Positions 1-10,261 of a stretch of 64,000 nucleotides of DNA are shown one piece after another. How positions within the stretch are numbered: position 1 is the first letter of the stretch; every line of letters starts with the position of its first letter. The position numbers and the translations under genes were made by a program. The notes beneath the pieces are model-generated. The model was given only the letters and a program-made list of their open reading frames with translations, had not been told where the DNA came from and did not search any database. The DNA comes from Parasegetibacter sp. NRK P23 (GTDB taxonomy: Bacteria; Bacteroidota; Bacteroidia; Chitinophagales; Chitinophagaceae): contig NZ_JAMDLG010000001.1 in the NCBI RefSeq assembly GCF_023721715.1, positions 1,429,889 to 1,493,888 on the forward strand. The letters are read 5' to 3'.

Positions 1-3000
1 CAACAGGTTCGGTGCCGGATGTTGCATGCCCGTAACGCGGAGTGGTCGTCCGAAACGGCCCTGGGCGGTGCTCCACAGGTGACCCTGCTCATCTTCCTGC
101 GCGCTCCAGTGGCCGTGGCCGATGCGGAACTCGTAGGTAAAGAAGCCGAACAGCTCAGGACTTTCAGCATGTAGTCCGGGAGGGAGTGGCAGCAGGTAAT
201 GGATATCATCGTCGTCAGCGGCCTTTTCCATGGGTTGCATGGCGCTGAGGCCGGCCATATCATCGGTTTGGCCGGGTGTAATGGCGCGGATGTATTCGGG
301 ATCGATGGGCAATGGCGGTTCTTCCGGCACTTCCGTTATAATGCCGCCCTGGTTGTTGCTGATGAGTTGGTCAGGCGCATACGCCAATACGCGGCAGAAC
401 AAGGTATCGTGCGGATCTTTCACGGGTTCCTTCAGTTCCACCCAAAGGTATTTCTGCCGCGGCTCGGTGGTGCTGTATTTTTCGTTGGCACGATAGGGTG
501 AGAAGGCGATGCCCACGCTGGCGATCTCCGGCACCTGGGATGGTGCGATGGTGGTGGGTAAACGCAGCGCTTCGGAAGGATGTTCCTGCGGTGCGCCATG
601 CAGCGGACGGAACCTCGGGGTAAGCGTATATTGAACTTCTATTTCATCAGGGTAACGCAAGCCGCCTCCGGTACGTTGCAAGGAGGATTTCGGTTCAATC
701 GCATCAATGAACACCAGCAAAGTATGTTCCCGGTTGATGTCTCCGAATTCATCTGTTTGAAGGCTTTCGAACGAAGCCGATCTTTTCATTTCAATATCAC
801 CCAGTACGGCGAGGTTTTCAGCTTCGCCATCCGCGTCACGGGCGAATTTTTTCCGGCGGCTGATCGTGAAGGCCACGTCTTCCAGGCCGTTCCAGGTCCA
901 GTCCCGGTTGAGGCGGTGCACCACACAGCCGAGCCAGTGGTTGCAAAGATCACCTTTGGAAGAGAAGGTGATGCTGCCGTGATCGGGAGAGAGATGGTGC
1001 CTGATTCTGGGACTGCACCCGAATACCACGCGCTGTCCTTTTTTACCCATCAGGGTGAGTCCGTTGGAGCGCAGGCCCAGTTTCTGGGCGAAACGCTGTA
1101 CAATATCGGGCATGCCGCCGTCCACCTCGCGGAGGAGGAAGAAGCTGGAGAACTTGCCCGTATTGAGGTAGGGCGGATCGGGCTGAAGATAGATGCCCTG
1201 CAGTTCAGGTACGTTGGGCTGGGGCAACAGCAGGTCTTCTTCGTTGGTGGATGCCTGGTGGAACCAGAATTGTGCAGTTTTACCGAAGCGTGTATCCCGT
1301 TCCGGATCACCGGGATGGATGAAGCCGAAATAGTTGCCATCGCCTTCACAAACGCCTCTAACGGTAACGCGTATCCTTCTGGCGGTGGGCAGCGGAATGT
1401 CGGTCATGGCATCGATGGCCGCTTTATCGAGATCGGGCCGGTTGAAGGGATCATCCGGATTTCCCGCGAGCAGAACGGGTGTATCGTGGAACACCACGGG
1501 CAGTTCCAGCTGGTCGTCGAAGCCTTCGGGGAAATTTCGGGTGGTGGTATACAGGGTGATGTAGTTTTCCCGTCCCGATTCGCTGAGCAGGTTGTCGAGT
1601 TTCAGCGTTTCAATCTCCACTTTTATTTCCACTTTGGTAACATCGGGATCGGCTATGCCGGGTACTTTGCTTTCGTCGGCGGTTTGTGTGGAAGCGATCA
1701 ACAGGTCAACGGGGTTGAGTCCCGCGGCCTGGTATTTACCGGTGAACAATACAGCGGGGTAATTGAGCAGGGGTCGGCGGATGCGAAGCACAGGGTTGGG
1801 TATAGAAGGCGCATCTTCTTCCATACCGGTTTTGTTGAAGTAGGAAGAAAGCGCGGTGCGCAGCGGCTCCGGTTGTTCGATCCGGCAGAGATCGGGTTCG
1901 AGAAATCTTTTGAAATGGTGCTTCGCGGAAGGAGCAGGCGCATTGTTGAATACATCTTCTCCGATAGAAGGGCCGCCACCACTGATGTCCATCATCCTTA
2001 CCCGGAAGCGGTAGCGGTTGCCGTAGCGGAGGTCGATACCCGCAGGAATTTCCGTGTAAGGCGTAGCCTCGTCCACGCTTTTAGGAGTTTGCTCTTTCAG
2101 CGACTTCATTGCTTCGGCGTGGCGGTTGATGCGCACGGCATCCACATCTTTCAATACCAGGCTTTTGCCGATCCAGTTGGTGAAGTACATGGGCAGCCAG
2201 TAGGGTGCGTTGGTGTTGTTGTCGAGTTGGGAAGGAAACACCTGGTAGGGCAGTTCGATGGGCTGGTTGGCATCGTTGCCCAGGTTTGCTCCTCCAATGG
2301 CGAGTGGTTGGTTGCTTTGCACCAGGTTCAGGCTTCCCCATCCGGCACCTTCTTCATCTTCGGCTACATCTATCCGGTAGCCGTAAACACCCATGGGCAC
2401 ATCGAGGCGCTTTCCGGGATCGAGGGGGTTAGCGCTGAGCTGGCGGAGGTACCATATCATGATCTGTTCATCGTCCCAGGCGAGGCGGATGCCGGTGTCG
2501 GACTGTGGTGCGGGACCGTCCTGTGTTTCGCTGAGGATGTTGTTGCTTACCTGCTGGCCGGCATGGACGATCTTCGCGAACCCGTCGTTGTATTCGTTCA
2601 GTTCGGCGAAGATCTTGTCCCATTCCGCTTTCGGGGGTTCCGGGTCAACCAGGGAGCCCTCCATGCGGTGCAGCACGGGGAAGAGTAGAGGAGCAAAAAC
2701 AGGGCGCGGCTCACCTGTAGTGAGCGCTGGTATCCTGGCTGCATATCTCTTGATGAAGGGCCCCTGCGGGTCGTTTAATAACTGGTTTTGTATCTGGAGG
2801 TATTCATCGTTAATGATGTTCACGTAAACGAAGCCGCCTTTGGAGAGTAAACCCGGTTGCTGACTGATATCTATAGAAACGGAATAGATCATCCCGCAGG
2901 CGCGGGCCAGCATGGGCTGGCGAAGGATGTGGGCGAACACCTGTCCCCAACTCAGGTCATCGTTGTTTTTCCAGGTGGGATCTTTGGAGGTATCTTTTTT

Positions 3001-3495
3001 TAACGCGCAATGGTAGCTGTCGTCCAGCTTTGCATTGGGATGCCGTGGGGAAGTGAAGTTGAAGGCGTTCCTGTAGGTTTCCGGCAGGTATTTTTGTACG
3101 CTCTGGTTTTCCGGCAGGGGTGTATCGGGCGCTTTGTCTGTTTTGTCGGCGGAGCTGCCGTCCATATTTATTTTGGCGCCGAGTTCAGTTGCGATGCCTT
3201 GCAACAACTGGAACTTGTTGGTGGCATCGGTAACGGTCACCGGTATTTTAACGGGCACCTGTCCGGCAGCGGTGGCGTTGCCGATGGGCCATTCATCAAG
3301 ACCGTTGGCCACGGCTATTTCAAACTGCGGTACCAGGTTGGCGAAAGCGGTTGCCGTGGGATGTGCCGCCAGCCCGGTATTGTAAGGAACGAACGGGTCC
3401 TGGTTGCGCGGGATCAGTACGATGTTGAGGGAGAGTATGTTCCCGTCGAATCCCTGGGGGAACACCATTGTTGAATATCTTCTTTTCGCTTCCAT
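1..3495 (-). CDS. Giant hypothetical protein A (3' part outside window)
   Basis: An uninterrupted minus-strand frame of 1165 codons opens with ATG at 3495 and is still open at base 1. I read every codon and found no stop. The protein begins MEAKRRYSTMVFPQGFDGN and has no signal peptide, lipobox or membrane segment. Later segments include GIRLAWDDEQIMIWYLRQ and PMGVYGYRIDV, and near the left edge PGLHAESPELFGFFTYEFR and WSTAQGRFGRPLRVTG. The mix of aromatic, Gly and Asp residues suggests beta-rich, adhesin- or sheath-like domains, but I recognise no named family. It follows giant protein B on the same strand after 155 bp, so the two are probably expressed together. The long plus-strand frame opposite it (580-2688) is only its antisense shadow. 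Function unknown. Confidence 0.85.
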   Translation of the reverse strand, partial: MEAKRRYSTMVFPQGFDGNILSLNIVLIPRNQDPFVPYNTGLAAHPTATAFANLVPQFEIAVANGLDEWPIGNATAAGQVPVKIPVTVTDATNKFQLLQGIATELGAKINMDGSSADKTDKAPDTPLPENQSVQKYLPETYRNAFNFTSPRHPNAKLDDSYHCALKKDTSKDPTWKNNDDLSWGQVFAHILRQPMLARACGMIYSVSIDISQQPGLLSKGGFVYVNIINDEYLQIQNQLLNDPQGPFIKRYAARIPALTTGEPRPVFAPLLFPVLHRMEGSLVDPEPPKAEWDKIFAELNEYNDGFAKIVHAGQQVSNNILSETQDGPAPQSDTGIRLAWDDEQIMIWYLRQLSANPLDPGKRLDVPMGVYGYRIDVAEDEEGAGWGSLNLVQSNQPLAIGGANLGNDANQPIELPYQVFPSQLDNNTNAPYWLPMYFTNWIGKSLVLKDVDAVRINRHAEAMKSLKEQTPKSVDEATPYTEIPAGIDLRYGNRYRFRVRMMDISGGGPSIGEDVFNNAPAPSAKHHFKRFLEPDLCRIEQPEPLRTALSSYFNKTGMEEDAPSIPNPVLRIRRPLLNYPAVLFTGKYQAAGLNPVDLLIASTQTADESKVPGIADPDVTKVEIKVEIETLKLDNLLSESGRENYITLYTTTRNFPEGFDDQLELPVVFHDTPVLLAGNPDDPFNRPDLDKAAIDAMTDIPLPTARRIRVTVRGVCEGDGNYFGFIHPGDPERDTRFGKTAQFWFHQASTNEEDLLLPQPNVPELQGIYLQPDPPYLNTGKFSSFFLLREVDGGMPDIVQRFAQKLGLRSNGLTLMGKKGQRVVFGCSPRIRHHLSPDHGSITFSSKGDLCNHWLGCVVHRLNRDWTWNGLEDVAFTISRRKKFARDADGEAENLAVLGDIEMKRSASFESLQTDEFGDINREHTLLVFIDAIEPKSSLQRTGGGLRYPDEIEVQYTLTPRFRPLHGAPQEHPSEALRLPTTIAPSQVPEIASVGIAFSPYRANEKYSTTEPRQKYLWVELKEPVKDPHDTLFCRVLAYAPDQLISNNQGGIITEVPEEPPLPIDPEYIRAITPGQTDDMAGLSAMQPMEKAADDDDIHYLLPLPPGLHAESPELFGFFTYEFRIGHGHWSAQEDEQGHLWSTAQGRFGRPLRVTGMQHPAPNLL

Positions 3496-3650
3496 GCGAT
3501 TTGTTTTTTAAATGTATGATTGAAGGGTATGGTGGATACTGCTTTTGAAAACGATTGCTGCTGCCATTGGCACAGGCGATGAAGTGCTTGCGACGCAACG
3601 AAGCCGCCATGCAATACAAAAGCCGGTATTACGCAAAAATTTGTTCATTA

Positions 3651-6600
3651 CTAAGCTATTTGCCTGTCTTCCCCCCATGTTTTGGAGAAACTGATGTCGA
3701 TGATGAGGAAGATGCTGATGTCGATGGCGAAAGTGACCTGTGCCGAACAATCGGTCACATCGTTTTGCCTTACGATGATGCCTTTGGCTTCGATGGTGAT
3801 GGTTACGGCCACGATGCCGCCGAGCAGTGAGGCGTGGCCCCTGAAGCGCATCATGGCGGCCACCACCACTTTATCTTTATCGGCATACATCTGCACGCCC
3901 ACCATGTAGCTCACGCTGGCGTTTCCAACCACGGGGAGGCTCACCACGATCTCGATGCCGAAGCCGAAATCGAGGGTGAGGCTGGGGCCTACTTTGGTAT
4001 CGCAGGCGATCTTCACACCTACATTTCCGATGGCGAAGATGGAGCCGACGCCAACCGAAACGCACATCACTTTCAGTCCGCCTTTGAACTGGAGGAAAGC
4101 GCCAGCGGTGGGTAGTAACTGCGTGGGATCGGTGGTTACTTTGAGTGCGGCATTGAAGTACACACCCAGCGCCAGCGAGGCTTCCAGCTTCAGCGGCGTT
4201 TGGGCGCTGTTGTACAATTCATCTGTTGGCGGGAAACGCACCAGCGGGATTTCTTTGGTCGCTTCAAATTTGTATTCCCATATTTCGCCGCTGTTGCCCA
4301 TGGCTATTTTCAGTCCTTTTTTCATGGCATCGGCATAGTTGCCGGAACTTAGGCTGGCGAGTACTTGCAGGATATCGATCACGGGTTGGAGCGCGTCGCT
4401 GAATTCAATTTCGGGCGTGGGTAGTCCTTCGGTGATGTCTCCGGGACCACCTTCATAACCGGTTTCTTTTCCTTTTTTGGAATCGAAATTTCCTTTGATG
4501 GTCATGAGGCGATCCATATCGCCGAGGTCCACTACCATGGCGAGGTTGTTGAGTCGGCTTTTCCATTGGTTCCCCATATCAGAGGCGAAAGATTCCACAT
4601 CGAAGTTCAGGCGGCTGTCCACATAGTCTGCGGGCGGTACGTCCTTGCCTCCTGTTTTGTATTCAATGTAAATCCGGAGCGCTTCGGTATCCACCAGTGG
4701 TACTTCAAAGGAGGGCACATCAAACTTCATGGCTTTGTCCAGCACGCCGTTGGCGCCTTTCTGCAACAGGCTCATGCCCTGTTCTATCACGGCTTCTCCT
4801 GCTTTTACGGCTTCCACTTTCATGAGCTCCAGTACATTGGTGGCGCCATCCTGGAGATTGCTGGTAGTGAAGGCTTCGAACAGACTTTTATCCGGGTTCT
4901 TTCCATGGAACAAAGGCATGGCCTTTCCGAAATTGCTGATGGCATTGCCGATATTGGGGAAGATGCCGTTGCCCGTCATCAGGCGGTAAGCGTCGGCAAA
5001 GATGGGCGGCGTTTTGCTGAGGAGCATTTTTTTACCCAGGCCATACGCCGGTGTGAGAAACAGCGCTTTTTGCGTTCCGGTAGTTTGGAGGTAGCCGAAG
5101 TTGATGGTGTTGTTGGTGGCTTCGCGGATGATTTCCAATGGATGCGCGATGCGGAGGAGTTGTCCCGTAACCACGGCGGGATCGATCACCACATTCTTTT
5201 TCCATTTGCCTTTGCGGATCAGCGGAACGGAAGTATTGGAAGGAAGTGGGGTTACATCGCCGGTACCCGTGTTGTGTTGCACCATCGCCCAACTGCCGTC
5301 TTTGGGGAGTAATACCTGGCCGCGCACCGCCAGCACAAAGGCGGGATCGCCATTTTCGTTGATGGAAACGTTGGCATCGAAGCGGGTGGCTTTCATCTGC
5401 TGGTCGCTGTTGTTGATGTCGATCACACAGTCGATATCACCGCCAATCACGCCACCGTGCAGGTTCATCAGGTCCCGGAGTTGATTTGCGGTAAGTGGTT
5501 TACCTGCCGGAGCCACCTGCACGTAACCGAGAATTTTTTTAGACACCACACGTTTGTTCACGTGTCCCTGCACCACGTTTTCAATTTCAACATCGGCATC
5601 AAAATATACCGCGCCGCATTTTACGGGTTCTTCAATACCCGCGGCCGGGGCGGTCATTTCCATGCCTTTCACACCATTCACATAAGTGGTGCCACCCTGA
5701 ATATTGTTCACCGCGATGTATTCGGCTACGGAAGGCGCGTCTTTGATGTTGCGGATGTTGAACAATCCTTTGATGACGCCGGGGTGGAACTCGAAGGGTT
5801 CGTTCTCCGTTTTAAAATCGCCGGGTTGCGGTGGAGGTGAATAAGGATCAACACCCAGTTTGAGGTAGCGGTAAGAGAAATCGAAGAGCCCGTCGCTTTC
5901 GGCTTTCCAGCCGCTGTCGGTCCGGTACACATAACCGGTACTTGTTCTGAAAACGGTAATGGTGCGTACCACACGGATGCCCCAGGGGTAGAGAATACTT
6001 TTCACCTGGATCACTTCGTGGCCCGTTCTGCCGAGCATCACATCGAACCGGGCCTGACTGGTTTGTGCCATGGCAGCGGTAGGACTGATCCATTTACTGA
6101 AGATACTGGCGCCGTAGCCGGTGAGGTCCATCCTGCTTACCGGTACGCCGCGGGAGTTTTCAAGTCCGGGCACACCAATTGGTGCGATGAGGAATTCGTT
6201 GTTGAAAATTTCCGACACCCTGTGCCCGAGGTTGCTGGCGCCGGAAGGTTGCCCCAGTGGTGTAAGCAGGTTATTGAGTTGAATGGTATAACCGGGGAAC
6301 ATGGGTTCGTCCTTCTCTTGTGGCGTGGGCACGGGTTTCCCGAAATCGCCCGCTTTCATTTTGAGCTGGATACCGCCTTCCAGTTTGTATGTGCCATCGC
6401 CGTTGCTGCGGAAGAGCGGGCGCAGGTTTTCGATATCCGGTTTAACGGGTTCAACAAAATTTTTAGAAATGAAACTGATGGCTTTTAAGCCGAATGGAAG
6501 CGTAATGGCGGCCACGGTAAAGTTCTTCGGATTCTCTTTAAAATCCTTTATCAGCGCATCGATAACGGGGATGGGAGCCAGCGCAACGAGGTCGGTGCTG

Positions 6601-9314
6601 TTGTTCCAGATGCGGGTAGCGCCGCCATCGTCAGGGAAGTACAGGGCACCGGCTTCGGGATCCATGGCCAGTTTGGGGGAATTGGGGTTGTTGGGATCGT
6701 CTCTGTCCGGGGGTGTTAAATTAATAACGGGCTCCCAGGCCATTTGCGGAAGGGTGAACGATTTCACAAGTGTGCCCGGCGATTTCACCTGCATACCTTC
6801 CACTACAAACGGGAAAGAGGGGTTGACGTTGGTAACGGCCTGTTCTCCTTCGGCCACGCCACGGATGTTGCCCGTTTTCACGAAAAGCAAATTGGCGTTC
6901 AGACTGATGCCCATCTGGTGGGCATTACTACTCACGTCAAGTAAGGAGAATGCATCTGCTTCGAGCCGGTTCCCAATTACATGGTCGTCCCAGAACGATT
7001 CGTAGGAATTGTCCTTTTGCGTGCGCAACCGGGCACCATTAAACACATCGCCGGAGGTGGCGGTTTGCAGTGTGATGTTTTCTTTGGGTTTATTGATTAT
7101 TTCCGGGTCCAGCGGTTTGAAAACATCTCCGATGGGATGTTCCGTGATCTTATCCTTGATGAGATCGGCCACGTTCAGTTTGGAAACATTTTTAAACTGC
7201 GCCAGTCTTCCACCGGTATTCAGTTTTACCGTTTTCAGCAACGGGTTCACGGTAACCGCGGCGGGACGGAGCACCGCTGGATTAATGCGTACAGGCCTTC
7301 CCGTGAATACGGGCCGGAAGGGGCGATCCGGTTGTGCAGGTTGCACAGGCGGTGCGGGCTGAACGGGCTCCGGCACCGGCGTTGGGGTATCCGTTTCAGC
7401 GGCTGGCAATTCCAGCCAGCCGTGCGCGGGTGGTGTACCGAAATAAAAATCGGTATCCACCACATCACCTTCGGATCCGGCCGCGTAGCGAACGGTACAG
7501 ATGAGTGTGGTATGCACCTGCGACATGCTTTGCATCATCGTGGCGCCAGCGGCCGTACCGGCTGTTCTTCCAGCGAAGAGTCTGCGCCAGCGCAGCAGGT
7601 CGCCCACGTAAGGATCCGGTAGAATGGGGAGATAACTTTGCAGGCCGAAGAGCAGGAAGAAGTTGGCACGCTGCACTTTTTTATATGTATTATCCAGTTC
7701 GCCGAAGAGCATGAAACCGGTAACGGGTGAAACGGTAAAAACGGCGTTTTCAAGCGCAATGGCGTGCCAGGTAATTTTGGGTTCTTTGTCTTCCGGTTTT
7801 TTGTTGTCCCAGAGTAAATTATCATCGAAGAGGTAAAACAGTCTTCTTGTTTTGTTGGCGCCCAGCACCAGCGCGGAAGCGCGGGAACGCACGGGGAAAG
7901 GTGTACTATCTACCTTCAATGGCCGGTCGGCCTGGATGTCTGCGTCGCAGAAAACGGTGAGCATTTCCTGGTTTTGTTCCGCGGAGACCGCGAGCATGAA
8001 CGGTGATGCGTTGAGGAAAGAAAGTTCTGCCGTGGAAGCGGGCTTTTCTTTTTCCTGCCACAAAACAAGTTCGTGCCTGGCGCCCTGTGCTTCGGCTTTC
8101 AGGTCGAGCAGGGAGATCATAGAAGGCTCCGCATTGAGGAGCGGTTGCTGTAAACGGAGCTCTTCGTATTGCAATCCATTCCATTTTGCGCGCAACCCTT
8201 TTCCCAACTGCAGGATCACCGAACCGCCACTCTCTGCCGCAACGGGATTGGCCACTTCCAAGGTGGCTACGGGAAGTCCCCAGTACGTTTTTTCAATGGG
8301 CGCCGAACCTGAAATTTGCGCGAAATTACTTTTACAGGACTTCACTTCAAAGGTGGAGACATCCGCTTTCCAGGGCACCAGTATTTTGCTGATGCCTGCG
8401 TTGTATTCCAGTGTTATCGCGGCTTGTGTGGTATTGGTAAAAGAGATGGCTTGTCCGTAGAGGGTGCATTTTGCCGCCCCCAGGCCGGTAATGTCCACCT
8501 TCGCGTTCTGGTAAACGAAACTGAGTGTTGCGGGAAGCTGGTAGGTCGCGTTCCTGGCATCTTCTCCGTAAGGGGAACCATCTCCTGGAAAGGATTCCTG
8601 CGTATGGTCGATGGTAAGGGTGAACGTGAGTACCGAAGCGGGGTTCAGGGTTGCCTGGTTATTTTGTAATACGGGCAGTATAGAGGTTTTGATGCTGCCC
8701 GATTTTATTTTCAGTCCAACGAATTTGTCTGTGGGTGCTGAAGGAGAAAGTAACCGCGCGTTGATCCACAAACTGCCGGGATTCAATACATATTCATTCA
8801 GCAATGGTGGGGTTCCTCCACCTATCGGCACCAGTCTTCCCCGTACAGTGGTTTTGAAGAGCAGCACGGGAATACCGCTCATATACAGTGTTACCAGCTT
8901 TTCGATCCGGTACACATCTATCCATATTTCTCTTCCTTCCTGGTTCAGGAATGGCCCCAATGTTTCCGTGGGTTTGGCGCCCACGGCCCAGTCGGGAATA
9001 CTGCCGGCCACTTCATATTGCCTTACCGGAACGCTTCGGATGAAGAAGCGGGTTTCGGGATCCTTGTTTTCTTCCAGGATTTTTTTTGAAATGGAAGAAA
9101 TCTGTTTCAGGGTCTCCGTTCCAGCCTGTTTTCTGGCATACATATCGGAGCCTGAGAAAAGAAACCGCTCACCCGAATAGGGGATATCCCCTTTTACGAC
9201 GGAGGCGGCGATGGCCCGTTGCGCCTTTTGCAGCAGCTCCTCCTGCCCCGGTTTTCCGGGTGCGATCTGCAGGGTGATGTTCTCGAGTAACCGTGTGAGT
9301 TGGTCCTGTGTCAT
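3651..9314 (-). CDS. Giant hypothetical protein B (1887 aa)
   Basis: This 1887-residue protein starts MTQDQLTRLLENITLQIAPG and has no signal peptide. Its N-terminal third is beta-rich. A Pro-rich linker (PTPVPEPVQPAPPVQPAQP, around residues 635-690) separates it from a long second part. The last 250 residues alternate hydrophobic and small residues (GGLKVMCVSVGVGSIFAIG, FAIDISIFLIIDISFSKTW), as expected for amphipathic beta strands, and the protein ends GEDRQIA. I have an impression of similar endings in other large uncharacterised bacterial proteins but cannot name a Pfam family. With protein A it forms a two-gene cassette of more than 9 kb. The lack of an export signal means it is either cytosolic or moved by a non-Sec route. 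No catalytic motif is visible. Function unknown. Confidence 0.9.
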   Translation of the reverse strand: MTQDQLTRLLENITLQIAPGKPGQEELLQKAQRAIAASVVKGDIPYSGERFLFSGSDMYARKQAGTETLKQISSISKKILEENKDPETRFFIRSVPVRQYEVAGSIPDWAVGAKPTETLGPFLNQEGREIWIDVYRIEKLVTLYMSGIPVLLFKTTVRGRLVPIGGGTPPLLNEYVLNPGSLWINARLLSPSAPTDKFVGLKIKSGSIKTSILPVLQNNQATLNPASVLTFTLTIDHTQESFPGDGSPYGEDARNATYQLPATLSFVYQNAKVDITGLGAAKCTLYGQAISFTNTTQAAITLEYNAGISKILVPWKADVSTFEVKSCKSNFAQISGSAPIEKTYWGLPVATLEVANPVAAESGGSVILQLGKGLRAKWNGLQYEELRLQQPLLNAEPSMISLLDLKAEAQGARHELVLWQEKEKPASTAELSFLNASPFMLAVSAEQNQEMLTVFCDADIQADRPLKVDSTPFPVRSRASALVLGANKTRRLFYLFDDNLLWDNKKPEDKEPKITWHAIALENAVFTVSPVTGFMLFGELDNTYKKVQRANFFLLFGLQSYLPILPDPYVGDLLRWRRLFAGRTAGTAAGATMMQSMSQVHTTLICTVRYAAGSEGDVVDTDFYFGTPPAHGWLELPAAETDTPTPVPEPVQPAPPVQPAQPDRPFRPVFTGRPVRINPAVLRPAAVTVNPLLKTVKLNTGGRLAQFKNVSKLNVADLIKDKITEHPIGDVFKPLDPEIINKPKENITLQTATSGDVFNGARLRTQKDNSYESFWDDHVIGNRLEADAFSLLDVSSNAHQMGISLNANLLFVKTGNIRGVAEGEQAVTNVNPSFPFVVEGMQVKSPGTLVKSFTLPQMAWEPVINLTPPDRDDPNNPNSPKLAMDPEAGALYFPDDGGATRIWNNSTDLVALAPIPVIDALIKDFKENPKNFTVAAITLPFGLKAISFISKNFVEPVKPDIENLRPLFRSNGDGTYKLEGGIQLKMKAGDFGKPVPTPQEKDEPMFPGYTIQLNNLLTPLGQPSGASNLGHRVSEIFNNEFLIAPIGVPGLENSRGVPVSRMDLTGYGASIFSKWISPTAAMAQTSQARFDVMLGRTGHEVIQVKSILYPWGIRVVRTITVFRTSTGYVYRTDSGWKAESDGLFDFSYRYLKLGVDPYSPPPQPGDFKTENEPFEFHPGVIKGLFNIRNIKDAPSVAEYIAVNNIQGGTTYVNGVKGMEMTAPAAGIEEPVKCGAVYFDADVEIENVVQGHVNKRVVSKKILGYVQVAPAGKPLTANQLRDLMNLHGGVIGGDIDCVIDINNSDQQMKATRFDANVSINENGDPAFVLAVRGQVLLPKDGSWAMVQHNTGTGDVTPLPSNTSVPLIRKGKWKKNVVIDPAVVTGQLLRIAHPLEIIREATNNTINFGYLQTTGTQKALFLTPAYGLGKKMLLSKTPPIFADAYRLMTGNGIFPNIGNAISNFGKAMPLFHGKNPDKSLFEAFTTSNLQDGATNVLELMKVEAVKAGEAVIEQGMSLLQKGANGVLDKAMKFDVPSFEVPLVDTEALRIYIEYKTGGKDVPPADYVDSRLNFDVESFASDMGNQWKSRLNNLAMVVDLGDMDRLMTIKGNFDSKKGKETGYEGGPGDITEGLPTPEIEFSDALQPVIDILQVLASLSSGNYADAMKKGLKIAMGNSGEIWEYKFEATKEIPLVRFPPTDELYNSAQTPLKLEASLALGVYFNAALKVTTDPTQLLPTAGAFLQFKGGLKVMCVSVGVGSIFAIGNVGVKIACDTKVGPSLTLDFGFGIEIVVSLPVVGNASVSYMVGVQMYADKDKVVVAAMMRFRGHASLLGGIVAVTITIEAKGIIVRQNDVTDCSAQVTFAIDISIFLIIDISFSKTWGEDRQIA

Positions 9315-9586
9315 AGCACGTTGATGTTTTAATGAGCATACGGGTTTACTGCGCGATGGAAGGTTGTTTCCAACACGTTCTTATTGCCTGTGAGGGAATA
9401 AGGTTTTTAAATGCTACACCTGGAACACGGCACCGGAAGAGGATTCCGGGCTTTCAATGGCACATCAGAAAAATTAACCTGCACGGTTCAGAGAATTTTC
9501 GTTTGGGGAGGATGAAGGTAGACGTTTTATGGATAGAAAAAAGAGGTGGGGGTGGTACATTTAGTGGTATTTTCTGTGGAAGATGG

Positions 9587-10120
9587 TTTCACGCGATTGC
9601 TTCCTGCTTCCTGCTTCGTTCCTCGCAGCCTCGCAGCCTCGCAGAGCGGTTGTAGATGTAGCTCGCTGGGGAATATTTTCTCGCGACGGCGCAAAGGCGC
9701 AACGTGGCTGTTTATGGGCGGGAGGCTTATTTTATAGGCCCGCTTTTCTTGTAGAAGTTAAGAAAAAGATATTTCGCTCTCGCACTGCTTCGTTCCTCGC
9801 AGGAGCGAAGGACTATTGTATTCTGAAATAGCTGGTAGGCGTTGTAAAACTTTTTTTAAAGGTTGCGGCTAATTAATTCTTCTCCTCTAAAATGTTTATT
9901 TGCGCTGCCAAAATGCAGGGCCGCTGACTGCAATTAAAAAAGAAGAATGCAAACCAAGCGCTAACGTTGCGCCTCCGCGCCTGCGAGGAACGAAGCAGTG
10001 CGAGAGACAAAAATTCCATTATACAAAACCTGCCCAAACCAACGCCTTGCGTCCTTGCTCCTTTGCGAGTTGCGAGGCTGCGAGGCTGCGAGGAACGAAG
10101 CAGGAAGCAATCGCGTGAAA
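9587..10120. repeat. Gene-free block of interleaved inverted repeats
   Basis: The stretch 9315-10261 has no supportable gene. Inside it, 9587-9648 and 10071-10120 are inverted copies of a roughly 50 bp GC-rich unit starting TTTCACGCGATTGCTTCCTG. The left copy has one extra CTGCTTC. Within this pair, 9777-9803 and 9980-10006 are a perfect 27 bp inverted pair (CTCTCGCACTGCTTCGTTCC...). A looser pair of GGCGCAACGT-containing units lies at 9672-9706 and about 9964-9985. The spaces between are AT-rich. No transposase or target duplication is seen. Similar units recur at 12758, 17063-17403 and 25062. The frame that extends the fucosidase gene upstream to 9998 reads through this repeat and is not used here. 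Confidence 0.8.
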
Positions 10121-10261
10121 ACCCCAATTCCCTACAGCATGAATTGTTCTTATTCAAACGTATATTTAAAATGCACCAATGGCACTTATCGCCCTAAAAC
10201 AAGCGAAAACACAGTGCCCATTGCCAGAGATTGCCAGTTTGACCATATTAATTCTGAAAAA

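Noticed and set aside
580-2688. A 702-codon plus-strand open frame opposite giant protein A
   Set aside because: It is in exact antisense register to a continuous minus frame that starts well and has coherent protein composition; the plus product has no domain sense and is a codon-bias shadow.
9998-10261. N-terminal extension of the GH95 protein
   Set aside because: The extra 88 codons translate repeat DNA and would bury the signal peptide that begins at ATG 10262.
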